6,948 bases of DNA from JBBILU01 sp037444775 (GCA_037444775.1 JBBILU010000049.1:1-6948); one strand, 5' to 3'. Numbered from the stretch's first letter, positions 1 through 6,437 are shown. Made by a program: numbers and translations. The notes: a model not told the origin generated them from the letters alone.

Positions 1-208
1 TATTTTCAAAAAGTTTTTTTTCTCATAAATATAAATATTTCATTTGAGAAAGAGTTAAAGATTTACCAAATCTTCTAGGACGAGACAAAAAGCAATATTT
101 ATTTTTTGTTAAAATATTAAAAACAACTTTAGTCTTATCCAAATAAAAAACTCATTTTGTTATTATTTCTTTAAAATCTTGTATTCACATTATTATATTT
201 TTTCACAT
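1..208 (-). CDS. AAA-ATPase-like protein, N-terminal part (runs off left edge)
   Basis: The first 69 codons of a gene that continues beyond base 1. With TGA as Gly it begins MGKNIIMGIQDFKEII and continues into YLDKT and then SRPRRFGKSLTLS. This is the signature start of the AAA-ATPase-like family (AAA-ATPase_like, usually followed by a PD-(D/E)XK nuclease-like domain in proteins of about 500 residues). RPRRFGKS (residues 43-50) is the P-loop, with Lys49 the expected phosphate-binding lysine. Four of its five glycines are TGA codons. ATG at 208 was preferred to ATG at 190 because family members usually carry several residues before the GIxDF motif; an in-frame TAA lies just upstream. Members are abundant in host-associated and anaerobic bacteria, and their cellular role is poorly defined. 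The nuclease half is outside the window, so only the ATPase portion is supported. A good promoter precedes it, so it is probably transcribed on its own. Confidence 0.85.
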
Positions 209-237
209 AATTTTTTGATTAATTTTAATTTTTTTAT

Positions 238-265
238 ATTGTAATTAGCTTCTAGAGAATTGCAA
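238..265 (-). promoter_or_regulatory. Probable sigma-70-type promoter for the AAA-ATPase-like gene
   Basis: Reading the minus strand, TTGCAA (265-260) is followed after 16 bases by TACAAT (243-238). Transcription would start near 231, giving a leader of about 24 bases before ATG at 208. No Shine-Dalgarno sequence is visible in that leader. In such AT-rich DNA, chance matches are common; the spacing and distance are what support the call. Confidence 0.4.
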
Positions 266-395
266 AATTTTGTTTGATTTGACATAAAAATTAACAAAAG
301 TATATAAAGAATATTTTTTCATTTATTATCTCTTAAATTATATTTCTATTATTATTTTTTATTTTTACCTAATTTATTTAGAGAAGGAAAAAAAT
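266..395. other. Intergenic stretch with no recognisable gene
   Basis: This lies between the rhodanese stop and the promoter of the AAA-ATPase-like gene. A 25-codon minus-strand reading frame starts at 322 but has no family resemblance and no start signal, so it is not called. I see no hairpin terminator here for the upstream cluster. Confidence 0.5.
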
Positions 396-701
396 TTATT
401 TCCAAACATTAATTCATCATCTCAAATCTTTTACCCAAACAAATCAATTTTGTTGCATAAAATTTCTCACAGAAACACTTCTATTTCAGTGTCAACAATA
501 AACAAGATATTTTATATTTTTATCTAATTTCAAAATTTCTTCTCAAGCATTTTGAGAATATACATCTATATTTATTTGATTTTCACTAATTTTTCCAAAT
601 TGAATTAATTCTTGTTTTGTTCTTACATCAAGCAAAATTTTATCTCACATTTCTAATTCTTTTTTGAATTCTTCTTTGTCTATTTGTTCAAAATTATTCA
701 T
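396..701 (-). CDS. Single-domain rhodanese-like sulfurtransferase
   Basis: A 101-residue protein consisting of one rhodanese domain. Visible landmarks are the early LLDVRTKQEL segment (residues 23-32, the DVR of the family), the active-site loop YCGHGNRS with Cys69 as the persulfide-carrying cysteine, and the closing segment LRGGINVW (93-100), which matches the family's usual GGxxxW end. Rhodaneses carry sulfane sulfur on the cysteine and hand it to acceptors such as thiols, cyanide or biosynthetic enzymes. There is no signal peptide, so it should be cytoplasmic. Seven of eight glycines are TGA; the GG in LRGG is TGA TGA, strong internal proof of the recoding. It begins 4 bases after the small membrane-protein gene ends and lies in the miaB transcript, suggesting a role in sulfur supply for tRNA modification (inference). 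No Shine-Dalgarno sequence is seen; ATG 701 is the first start in the frame. Confidence 0.9.
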
Positions 702-705
702 ATTT

Positions 706-843
706 TTATTTTTTAATTTCTAAGATTTCTTCTTTTATTATTGGATTTTCTTTATTTTTAGAACTATTTATAGCTACTACAGCAATAATTATTGCAATAA
801 TTATTGGGAAAAAAACTATCCCGTAAAGAGTTTGTTTGTCCAT
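706..843 (-). CDS. Small single-pass membrane protein, 45 residues
   Basis: A short frame starting MDKQTLYGIVFFPIII. Residues about 8-26 are almost purely hydrophobic and Ile-rich, forming one membrane segment. They are followed by a polar tail rich in Lys and Glu that ends EILEIKK. Charge placement does not clearly fix the orientation. It starts 10 bases after miaB stops and ends 4 bases before the rhodanese starts, so it is probably co-transcribed and translationally linked to both. I do not recognise a family. The tight fit between two certain genes, a proper ATG, a TAA stop and a classic membrane-segment composition argue that it is real. It could tether or assist a neighbour at the membrane, but nothing in the sequence shows this. 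Part of the membrane segment is encoded by two abutting copies of the palindrome CAATAATTATTG. Confidence 0.65.
   Translation of the reverse strand: MDKQTLYGIVFFPIIIAIIIAVVAINSSKNKENPIIKEEILEIKK
783..806. repeat. Two abutting copies of the palindrome CAATAATTATTG
   Basis: CAATAATTATTG, itself a perfect 12-base palindrome, occurs at 783-794 and again at 795-806 with no gap. It lies inside the small membrane-protein gene and encodes part of its Ile/Ala-rich membrane segment. It may simply reflect repeated Ile-Ile-Ala codons. Confidence 0.5.
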
Positions 844-853
844 AAATGATTTA

Positions 854-2368
854 TTAAAAAATAAGTTTTCATTTCAAAACATATCTATCTAGTTCTGTAA
901 TTTTAACTTTTACTATATCTCAAATTTTTATATCTATTTTTTTCAAAAGATTTTTCTCTGAAATATCTTTACATTCAAAAAATACTTCTTTGAAATTTCT
1001 TGTTCTTCAATAAAAATATTCATCTTTTTGTCAAGAAATTAAAACTTCTTCAATCCTTCCAAGCATCATTTTATTTCTTTTATAAATATTTTCAAGTAAA
1101 ATATCATTTAAAATATGCCATCTTCTAGCTTTTTCAGTATCACTAATATCATCTGGATATAATTTAGAAGCCAAAGTTCAAGTTCTAACAGAATATCTTG
1201 CAGTATAAGCAAAATCAAATTCACATTCCCTGAAAGCCTTTACTGTTTCTTCAAACATTTCTTCTGTTTCTCAAGAAAAACCAACTATAATATCTGTTGA
1301 AATTGAAAATAAAGGATCTTTTGCTCTCAAATATTCAACTTGTGATTTAAAATCTTCATAAGTATGTTTTCTATTCATTTTTTTTAACATTGCATTACTT
1401 CAAGATTGCAAAGCAAAATGTAAATAATTACAATTATTTTGTAACTCAAAATGTGAATCCAAAATATCTTTTGTCATATCATGAGGATTACTTGATGTAA
1501 ATCTTATTCTATCAAGTCAATCTATTTTATTTATTTCATTAAGAACTTGTCTAAAAGGAGATATAAAATTTTCTATTCTTTCTCTATTGGAGGAAAAATT
1601 AGATAGAGGGTTATTCCACTTCCCTTTTTCTTCATTCCAAAACTTTTTATCAAGAAATTGTTTTCAATAGGAATTTACATTTTGTCAAATCAAAGTAATT
1701 TCCTTTGCTCAAGATAAAACAGCTTCCTTGCATTCATTTACGATATCATCTAAATTTCTACTAATTTCTCTTCATCTTGTATATGGAACTATACAAAAAG
1801 TACAATAATTATCACATCAAGTTTGAATTATAACTTGTGCAGAAGCTGGATTTTCTCTTAGTTGTTTTGATTTTAAATAATCATCAAATTTGTCATCATT
1901 TCAAATATTTTCTCAAATAATATGAGTTAGAATTAATGGTAAAAATTTTGTTTCTTCGATTCTAAGAGTAAAATCTAATCTATCCAAAAGTTTTGGGAAT
2001 AATTTATCATCGGCATTAAAAATTCAATCTTTTCATTCAAGTAAAATAATTTTTTTTGCTGTTTCTCTTTTTTGATCTTGTTTTAAATATTTTGGATTTA
2101 CTCAAGTTTTTCTAACCATACATCAAGTTATTCAAATTAGAATACTTTTTATATTATTTGATTTATTAAAATTTTTTATTTCTCTAAGCATTCAAAAAAC
2201 TCTATCTTCTCATTTTTGTCTGACACTGCAAGTATTAAAAATTACAACATTAGCCTCTCTCCAATTATTTACTTTTTTAAATCCAGATTGCAAAAAAATC
2301 ATATTAATTTTTTCACTATCTGCCTGATTCATCGCACATCAAAATGTTTGTATAAAATAAGTTCTCAT
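854..2368 (-). CDS. miaB: tRNA-2-methylthio-N6-dimethylallyladenosine synthase MiaB
   Basis: Radical-SAM methylthiotransferase that adds a methylthio group to i6A at position 37 of tRNAs reading UNN codons. The order of domains is complete over 504 residues. The N-terminal UPF0004 domain has TFGCAMNQADSE (Cys11), NTCSVR (Cys47) and TGCM (Cys83) binding the auxiliary 4Fe-4S cluster. The radical SAM core has TGCDNYCTFCIVPYTRGRE, with the CxxxCxxC cysteines at 185, 189 and 192. GQNVNSYG and RIRFTSSNPHDM separate MiaB from MtaB and RimO. A C-terminal TRAM domain contains IGDIVKVKIT. The protein is longer than the usual 440-475 residues: extra sequence lies at about 88-178 and 236-270. Twenty-three of 27 glycines are TGA. 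ATG 2368 directly precedes the conserved RTYFIQTFGC start. It heads a cluster with the small membrane protein and the rhodanese. No Shine-Dalgarno is present; A+T-rich -10-like sequence lies upstream but no clear promoter. Confidence 0.97.
1582..1608. repeat. Imperfect inverted repeat inside the second MiaB insertion
   Basis: CTCTAT (1582-1587) and ATAGAG (1603-1608) could pair around a 15-base loop containing GGAGG. It encodes part of residues 254-263 (around PLSNFSSNRE), in the stretch where this MiaB is longer than the family norm. The stem is only six pairs, so it could be coincidence or the remains of an older palindromic insertion. Confidence 0.25.
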
Positions 2369-2416
2369 ATTTATTTGACTTTTAATAATATTTTTAATAT
2401 AATAGTTACACTTTTG

Positions 2417-2455
2417 GGGAATTCCCATCGATTCCTTTAGATTAAATCTAAAGGA
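2417..2455. repeat. Composite of three abutting palindromes
   Basis: GGGAATTCCC (2417-2426), ATCGAT (2427-2432) and a hairpin with arms TCCTTTAGAT (2433-2442) and ATCTAAAGGA (2446-2455) around a TAA loop follow one another with no spare base. It lies 10 bases past the stop of the toxin pseudogene and about 50 bases before the miaB start. The hairpin could end the toxin transcript, but no U-run follows it on the minus strand, so it is a weak terminator candidate. The exact abutment suggests an inserted palindromic element, or half of a longer one whose second arm was lost. Confidence 0.7.
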
Positions 2456-2465
2456 TTACAGTTTT

Positions 2466-2857
2466 TTAAGATAGATTCATAAGTTCTTTGAGTCTATTTT
2501 TTATTTCTTGAAAATCTTTTTCATCAATTTGTCAAACTTTCTTCCGAAATCTGTTCTTATCCAACATTCTTATTTGATATAACAATGCTGTATACTCAAC
2601 TCAATGTAAATTATATGAACAAAACCAAGTTCATTTTTTAATTTTTGTACTTAATGGAATGCTATACAAGAATTAGACGAAAGTTTTTTTAATACTAATA
2701 TTGGTCTTCTGAAATGTTCTCATTTTCAAAAACTTTCACTTTTGATATTTAATCAAATACTTATCCACCAAATATCTCATTCTTTAAAATATATATTTGA
2801 TTCAATATTATTTAAGTATTTTTTTTGTTCATTCCATTTATCAAAATTTTCTATCAT
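2466..2857 (-). pseudogene. MazF/PemK-type toxin gene broken by a one-base deletion
   Basis: The 5' part reads MIENFDKWNEQKKYL, then IYFKEGDIWWISIGLN, then HFRRPILVLKKLSSNSCIA. In this frame a TAA follows three codons later. The frame one base back continues the same protein: IPLSTKIKKGTWFC, then ALLYQIRMLDKNRFRKKVGQ, then IDEKDFQEIKNRLKELMNLS. The pieces join as RPILVLKK...IAIPLSTKIKKGTW, the core of the MazF/PemK-family ribonuclease fold, including GDIWW, RRPxLVxKK and QIRxxD. Restoring one base near 2662 gives 130 codons, a normal length for this group. The shift is most simply a single A lost in the GCA-ATT junction. No antitoxin gene lies next to it on either side. It may be a decayed orphan or a sequencing error. 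Intact family members cleave mRNA and halt growth; as read, this copy cannot make full-length protein. Confidence 0.85.
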
Positions 2858-2879
2858 AAATTTTTATTAAAATGCATTT

Positions 2880-2902
2880 AAAAAAAGAGCCTAGACTCTT
2901 TT
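2880..2902 (-). terminator. Rho-independent terminator after the MscS-like gene
   Basis: On the minus strand AAAAGAG (2902-2896), a six-base loop TCTAGG, then CTCTTTT (2889-2883) form a stem that runs into seven T residues ending at 2880. It lies 40 bases past the stop of the MscS-like gene and ahead of the toxin pseudogene, separating their transcripts. The plus strand also has a T-rich flank, so it could work both ways. Confidence 0.75.
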
Positions 2903-2941
2903 ATTTTTTATATATTATAATATTAATCTTTTTTGTAAAGT

Positions 2942-4381
2942 TTATTTTATTCTTACTCAGAATTCATCATAAATCTGTCATTCTTCTTCTTTTTTTGTTA
3001 AATTTTTTATTTTATCTCTAAGCAAATCTCAAGAATCTTCTTCATCTTTTTTAAAATTTTTCTCGTTTTTTAACTTTAATTTTTCAATTTTACTTTTTAA
3101 AAAACCAAGAATTTTTCTTTCAATTTTTCTGCTTGTTGTATTTGTTGCTCTCCAATAAAAATTTACTTTTATTTTATCAACATCAATTTGTTCATTATCA
3201 ACCTTAAAAATATCAGTATCATCCAAATTAATATTATCCATTCTTCTTGTTAAATTTTTTAATAAAATATCATCTTTTATATCATCAATTAATTTAAAAA
3301 TATTTTCTGTATCTTTTAAGGACAAAATAACACTAAATTCACGATCCAAAACAGAAGGTTCTTTTACAATATTAACCTTATCTTTTACTAACATCAAATT
3401 AGGAATACTAATTATTTTATTCGTTAAAATTCAGTGTTTATTCATAGTTCTTACAATAGTAAAAATAGGAGTAATTCTAGTTATTTTTCAAATACTATTT
3501 TCATGTTCTATCACATCTCAAATGGCAAATTTCTCGATTACAATCAAACTACTTATAAAAGATCAAATAATTGAAGCATTTATAAAAATAATATAACCAG
3601 AAATAAAAACTAAAACTATATAAAGTTCAGGATGAATATAAAAAAAGAAAAAAATCAAAGTCAAAATTGCTGTAATTCAAAAAATCAAATCAAAATATAA
3701 AAGTCATTTTTCATATTTATGTGAATATTTTTTATATAAAATAAACTTAATTAAATAAATAATTCCAAATAATGTCAAAACAAAATACAAAATAAACATT
3801 TTTTTATTTGTATTTTCTTTTTCTGAATCTTGAGCTGTTTTCTTGATTCAAACATATTTATTAAGCAAACTTTCATATTTTGTTTGTAAAATAGAATAAT
3901 TATTTATTGTTGATTCTAAATCATTTATAAGTAACGACTTTGATGCAATTTGTTTTTTTAATAAATCATTTTCTTTTTTTAAATCTTCTAATTTTAAAGT
4001 TTGTTCTGAACTTAGTTTAGAAATTTGAGAAATTTGAGAAATTTGAGAAATCTTTTGACTATTTAATTCAACTTGATTTTTAAATTCTTCAACCTTGCTT
4101 GTAGTTTGTGCTAAAAGCTCGTTACTAAAATCTTTTTTAATTGAAATTTCTTGCACCAAATCTTTCATGGTTTCAATATTTTTCTCTTCTTCATCTTTTG
4201 AAACAAGTTGACTTAAAGAATTTTTGTTTCATCAAGCAATTACATCCAAAACTGTATTTTCTTCTTTTTGGGGTATTGTTTTTACTATATTTTTTACTTC
4301 ATCTTCTACTTGAACATTTCAAGCATAAGAAAAGTTTATTCAAACTAAAATAATAAATAATAATATAAATGTTTTTTTCAT
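2942..4381 (-). CDS. MscS-family mechanosensitive channel with exported coiled-coil domain
   Basis: A 479-residue envelope protein. Residues 1-20 form a signal peptide ending FSYA. Residues about 60-175 are charged and heptad-like, likely a coiled coil, and include the tandem ISQISQISQIS at 111-121. Three membrane segments follow at about 195-216, 226-249 and 253-283. Immediately after comes the MscS beta domain: EKFAIGDVIEHENSIGKITR, then a threonine-rich strand and IPNLMLVKD (326-334). An alpha/beta cytoplasmic domain and a Lys/Glu-rich tail close it. MscS channels open under membrane tension to release solutes in osmotic downshock. The large periplasm-facing coiled coil is an added module, seen in some larger MscS proteins. 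Fourteen of 17 glycines are TGA. It has its own promoter, the clearest Shine-Dalgarno-like sequence in the window (AAGGA just before ATG 4381) and its own terminator, so it is monocistronic. Confidence 0.88.
4020..4052. repeat. 9-bp tandem repeat in the coiled-coil coding region
   Basis: The plus-strand unit GAAATTTGA is repeated three times exactly, with a partial fourth, encoding the repeated tripeptide Ile-Ser-Gln in the MscS-like protein. The unit is a multiple of three, so copy-number change would lengthen or shorten the coiled coil without breaking the frame. Confidence 0.85.
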
Positions 4382-4417
4382 TTCCTTTTTATTAAAATTA
4401 AACTTAATCATAATTTA

Positions 4418-4446
4418 ATTTTAACATAACTTTTTCAAATCTCCAA
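4418..4446 (-). promoter_or_regulatory. Promoter of the MscS-like gene
   Basis: On the minus strand TTGGAG (4446-4441), 17 bases, then TAAAAT (4423-4418) preceded by TG in the extended -10 form TGTTAAAAT. The start site would be near 4411, leaving a leader of about 29 bases with AAGGA next to the ATG. The same TGTTAAAAT is found at 6902-6910 at a similar distance from an ATG, which supports both. Confidence 0.6.
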
Positions 4447-4470
4447 AAAATTAACCCTATTTAATTTTTT
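4445..4470 (-). terminator. AT-only hairpin at the end of the O-antigen ligase-like gene
   Basis: AAAAAATTAA and TTAATTTTTT form ten perfect pairs around a six-base loop that contains the TAG stop codon of the gene. Six T residues end the minus-strand arm. The stem lacks G-C pairs, so efficiency is uncertain, but its position at the stop and just ahead of the next promoter fits a terminator. Confidence 0.45.
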
Positions 4471-6334
4471 CTAACACTTCTTTTACTTGAAACTTTTCAC
4501 TCATAAATCTATTTCAATTTATTTTTAGAAGTTTTACTAAAAAACTTTCATAATAAATTGAGTCTTTATCCCATAAATTAGGTAATTTTGAAAGTCAAGT
4601 TTCATAATATTTTTTAGCTATTTTAAAATCTTTTTGATTATAAAATATATTTCAGCAAAAAAAATAATTTTCAGCTGAGGTAAATTTTTTCAAAAATTCA
4701 TTACAAAAAGTTTTTTTATCTTCTTCATAAATTATTTTAGCTAAAAAATAGCTTTGTGGCTTAGAATTAACAAGTTCTAATCAAGCTTTGAAATCTCAAT
4801 TCAAAAAATAATAATTATAGTTGTAAGGAAAAATTTCTTTAGCTTTATAAAAATTATTTCTGTAAATATAACTTTCTGCTAAATAAAATTTAGCTGAGTA
4901 AAAAATTCAAATTAGTGAGATTAGGAAAATAAGGAAAAGAAAAAGAGTTTCAAAAATTCTAAATCCTCCTATAATCCTCCTTTGACATCAAAGAAGGATT
5001 GGAAATACATTTGTATTTTTATTTAAATAAGCTAAAAATAAAACTATAATTAAGTAGATTGTAATTGATGCAAAATTAAAAAGCAAAAATATTAAAATTA
5101 AAAGTAAAGAATGTGTAGAGACAACATTTATGGAGTCTTGTGAAATTAGTAAATTGGTATGTTTAATCTTTTTTATAGTATAAAAATAAATGTAAGAAAT
5201 AAATATAAGTCACAAAATTCAGAAAAAATAAAGAAATTCTAAAATAATATTATGAGGTCTATCAGCTGTAAAGCCAAAATTTTCAAAAATATACAAATAA
5301 ATTGATTTATAATTATCAAAATAAAAATCAAGAGTTGAAATTCAAGATCAGAAAAAAAAGTTTCTGAAACTAGAAAAAGTTATTTCAAGGGATGTTTGCC
5401 AAATGAAAAATCTTGAAACAAAGCTTGTTAGTTTTTCTGGAAAAAAGAAAATAATAATTAGTATAATAAAAAGTAGAAAAATAATCCCCTTGTAAAAAAA
5501 AGTCATAGCTCAGTCTACCCTCTCCTTAGAGGACCTCGGTGCCCCTTGAGGGTAGATGAATAGCACAAAAAAAAGATAAATAAAAAGTAAAATTATTGCG
5601 ATAAAAGATTTTGTAAAAAAAAGTGTAGTAAGAAAAAGAAATAATAAGGCTAACTTTAGAAGATACTTCAAAGAAATGTTTTTACAGAAATTATTAGTAG
5701 AGATGTTTCTCTGAAACATCTCCTTAGTAAAAGTTAAATCTTTTATCAAAAACGGGAAAAGTGCAAATAAAAAAACTGATAAATAATTTGGATGACCAAA
5801 AGTTGAAAAAAGTCTGTTTTGTAATTCTCCATATTCAAAACTCGGAAAAAAATATTGCCAAAATCAAATTATAGAAACAAAACTTCAAGAAATAATTAGT
5901 GTTTTTATAATTTTTTGAAAAAAAGCTTCATCAAGGATTTGTCTTAAAATAAAGTAAATTCAAACTAAATTTGAAAACATAACAAAACTATGTCATTTAG
6001 CAGAATCTCAAAAAAATGATGTGTAAGGTGAAACTGAAAAAATAGTTGAAATTATTAAAAGTAAATAAAAAGTAAAACCAATTAATGAAATATTTTTATC
6101 CCCCTTATTAAGGGGAATGCCAAAGGCAGGGGGATTTTTTGATAATACAATTGTAGTATAAAGAAGAATTATTATTCCAGAAAAAATATTAAAAAACATT
6201 ACTTTACTAAACTCAAAGTTTCAATTTACAAATAAAAAAGATGATTCTATTCAAAAAGTTTGAAAAATTTTTGAGTGAAAAAGAGGAATAATGAAAAATA
6301 AAATTAAAATAAGAGTTTTTATAAGTGAAAGCAT
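4457..6334 (-). CDS. O-antigen ligase / Wzy-like membrane protein with C-terminal helical domain
   Basis: A 625-residue polytopic protein; the frame is unbroken only if TGA is Gly, and it stops at TAG. Residues 1-480 carry about ten or more hydrophobic segments. Family marks of the Wzy_C/O-antigen ligase group are STFGHPNYL (177-185) and the large-loop motif RPHN (359-362), followed by ILEFLYFFGILGLI. Such proteins join or polymerise lipid-linked glycans on the outer face of the membrane. Residues 480-625 are aromatic- and Lys-rich (FYLAESYIYRNNFYKAKEIF, later KDFKIAKKYYETGLSKLP) and look like degenerate TPR helices, a common tail in this family. Which glycan it handles cannot be told. Four palindromic elements lie in frame, all in loops. 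Only 19 of 30 glycines are TGA, lower than its neighbours, partly because the palindromes bring GGN codons. The start ATG 6334 has no Shine-Dalgarno; repeated operator-like sites lie upstream. Confidence 0.85.
4973..5000. repeat. In-frame palindromic element 4 (13-bp stem)
   Basis: AATCCTCCTTTGA (4973-4985) and TCAAAGAAGGATT (4988-5000) pair over 13 positions with one G-T pair and a two-base loop. An extra copy of AATCCTCCT lies at 4962-4970. It encodes residues 445-454 of the O-antigen ligase-like protein, between two membrane segments, and supplies the rare AGG AGG codons. Confidence 0.75.
5514..5556. repeat. In-frame palindromic element 3 (G+C-rich, branched)
   Basis: TCTACCCTC (5514-5522) and GAGGGTAGA (5548-5556) form a nine-pair outer stem. 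Inside it a small hairpin TCCT-TAG-AGGA (5523-5533) can form, next to CCTCGGTGCCCC. The element is far richer in G and C than its surroundings. It encodes residues 260-274 (around YPQGAPRSSKERVD), a polar loop between two membrane segments, with codons GGG, CCG and AGG. Confidence 0.8.
5700..5722. repeat. In-frame palindromic element 2 (10-bp stem, 3-base loop)
   Basis: GAGATGTTTC (5700-5709) and GAAACATCTC (5713-5722) are perfect complements around TCT. It encodes residues 205-212 (EMFQRNIS) in a loop of the O-antigen ligase-like protein. Confidence 0.7.
6098..6135. repeat. In-frame palindromic element 1 (G+C-rich, two inner hairpins)
   Basis: ATCCCCC (6098-6104) and GGGGGAT (6129-6135) form an outer stem. 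Alternative inner hairpins are CCCCTTA-T-TAAGGGG (6101-6115) and TGCC-AAA-GGCA (6118-6128). It encodes residues 67-79 (NPPAFGIPLNKGD) in a loop between membrane segments, using CCC, GGC and GGG codons that are scarce elsewhere in the gene. Confidence 0.82.
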
Positions 6335-6341
6335 AATTTTT

Positions 6342-6350
6342 TGTTAAAAT
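6342..6350 (+). promoter_or_regulatory. Possible extended -10 element facing right
   Basis: TGTTAAAAT matches the extended -10 motif placed ahead of two starts in this window. No good -35 lies upstream. Transcription would begin near 6357, on top of the first operator-like palindrome, and run about 170 bases before the plus-strand gene. It could be a second, longer promoter for that gene or a chance match. Confidence 0.25.
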
Positions 6351-6355
6351 ATTTT

Positions 6356-6410
6356 TTTACTGTAAACTGTTTGCAGTAAGTAGTTTACAGTAAACTATTA
6401 TGTAGTTTAG
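6356..6410. promoter_or_regulatory. Repeated operator-like palindromes between divergent genes
   Basis: Two strong sites share the core TTTACTGTAAACT in opposite orientation: TTTAC-T-GTAAA at 6356-6366 (plus) and the perfect 17-base palindrome TAGTTTACAGTAAACTA at 6381-6397. Between them GTTTGCAGTAAG (6369-6380) is a degenerate third copy, and TAGTTTAG (6403-6410) is a further half site. A CATAAT at 6402-6397 on the minus strand could be the -10 of the O-antigen ligase-like gene and would then overlap the central palindrome. This arrangement suits binding of a dimeric repressor. I cannot name the regulator. Confidence 0.6.
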
Positions 6411-6437
6411 CATTTTTAAAAAATTGCAAAAAACAAA

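Noticed and set aside
103..115. Copy of TTGTTAAAAT on the plus strand as a promoter
   Set aside because: It lies inside the conserved AAA-ATPase-like coding sequence and points toward no plus-strand gene.
2216..2440. Plus-strand reading frame of 74 codons
   Set aside because: It is antisense to the start of miaB, has low-complexity composition and no family resemblance, while the minus strand encodes conserved TFGC and NTCSVR motifs.
2660..2695. Programmed -1 frameshifting in the toxin gene at the run A AAA AAA (2685-2691)
   Set aside because: Slipping back one base there leads within five codons to TAA, before the point where the second half of the protein opens, so it cannot join the two halves.
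2907..2939. TTTACA and TATAAT on the minus strand as a toxin promoter
   Set aside because: The spacing to TATAAT is only 14 bases, and the transcript would run straight into the terminator hairpin at 2902-2880.
4141..4353. Plus-strand reading frame of 70 codons, hydrophobic
   Set aside because: It is antisense to the MscS-like gene, and its Leu/Phe richness is what the complement of Lys/Glu-rich coiled-coil codons gives.
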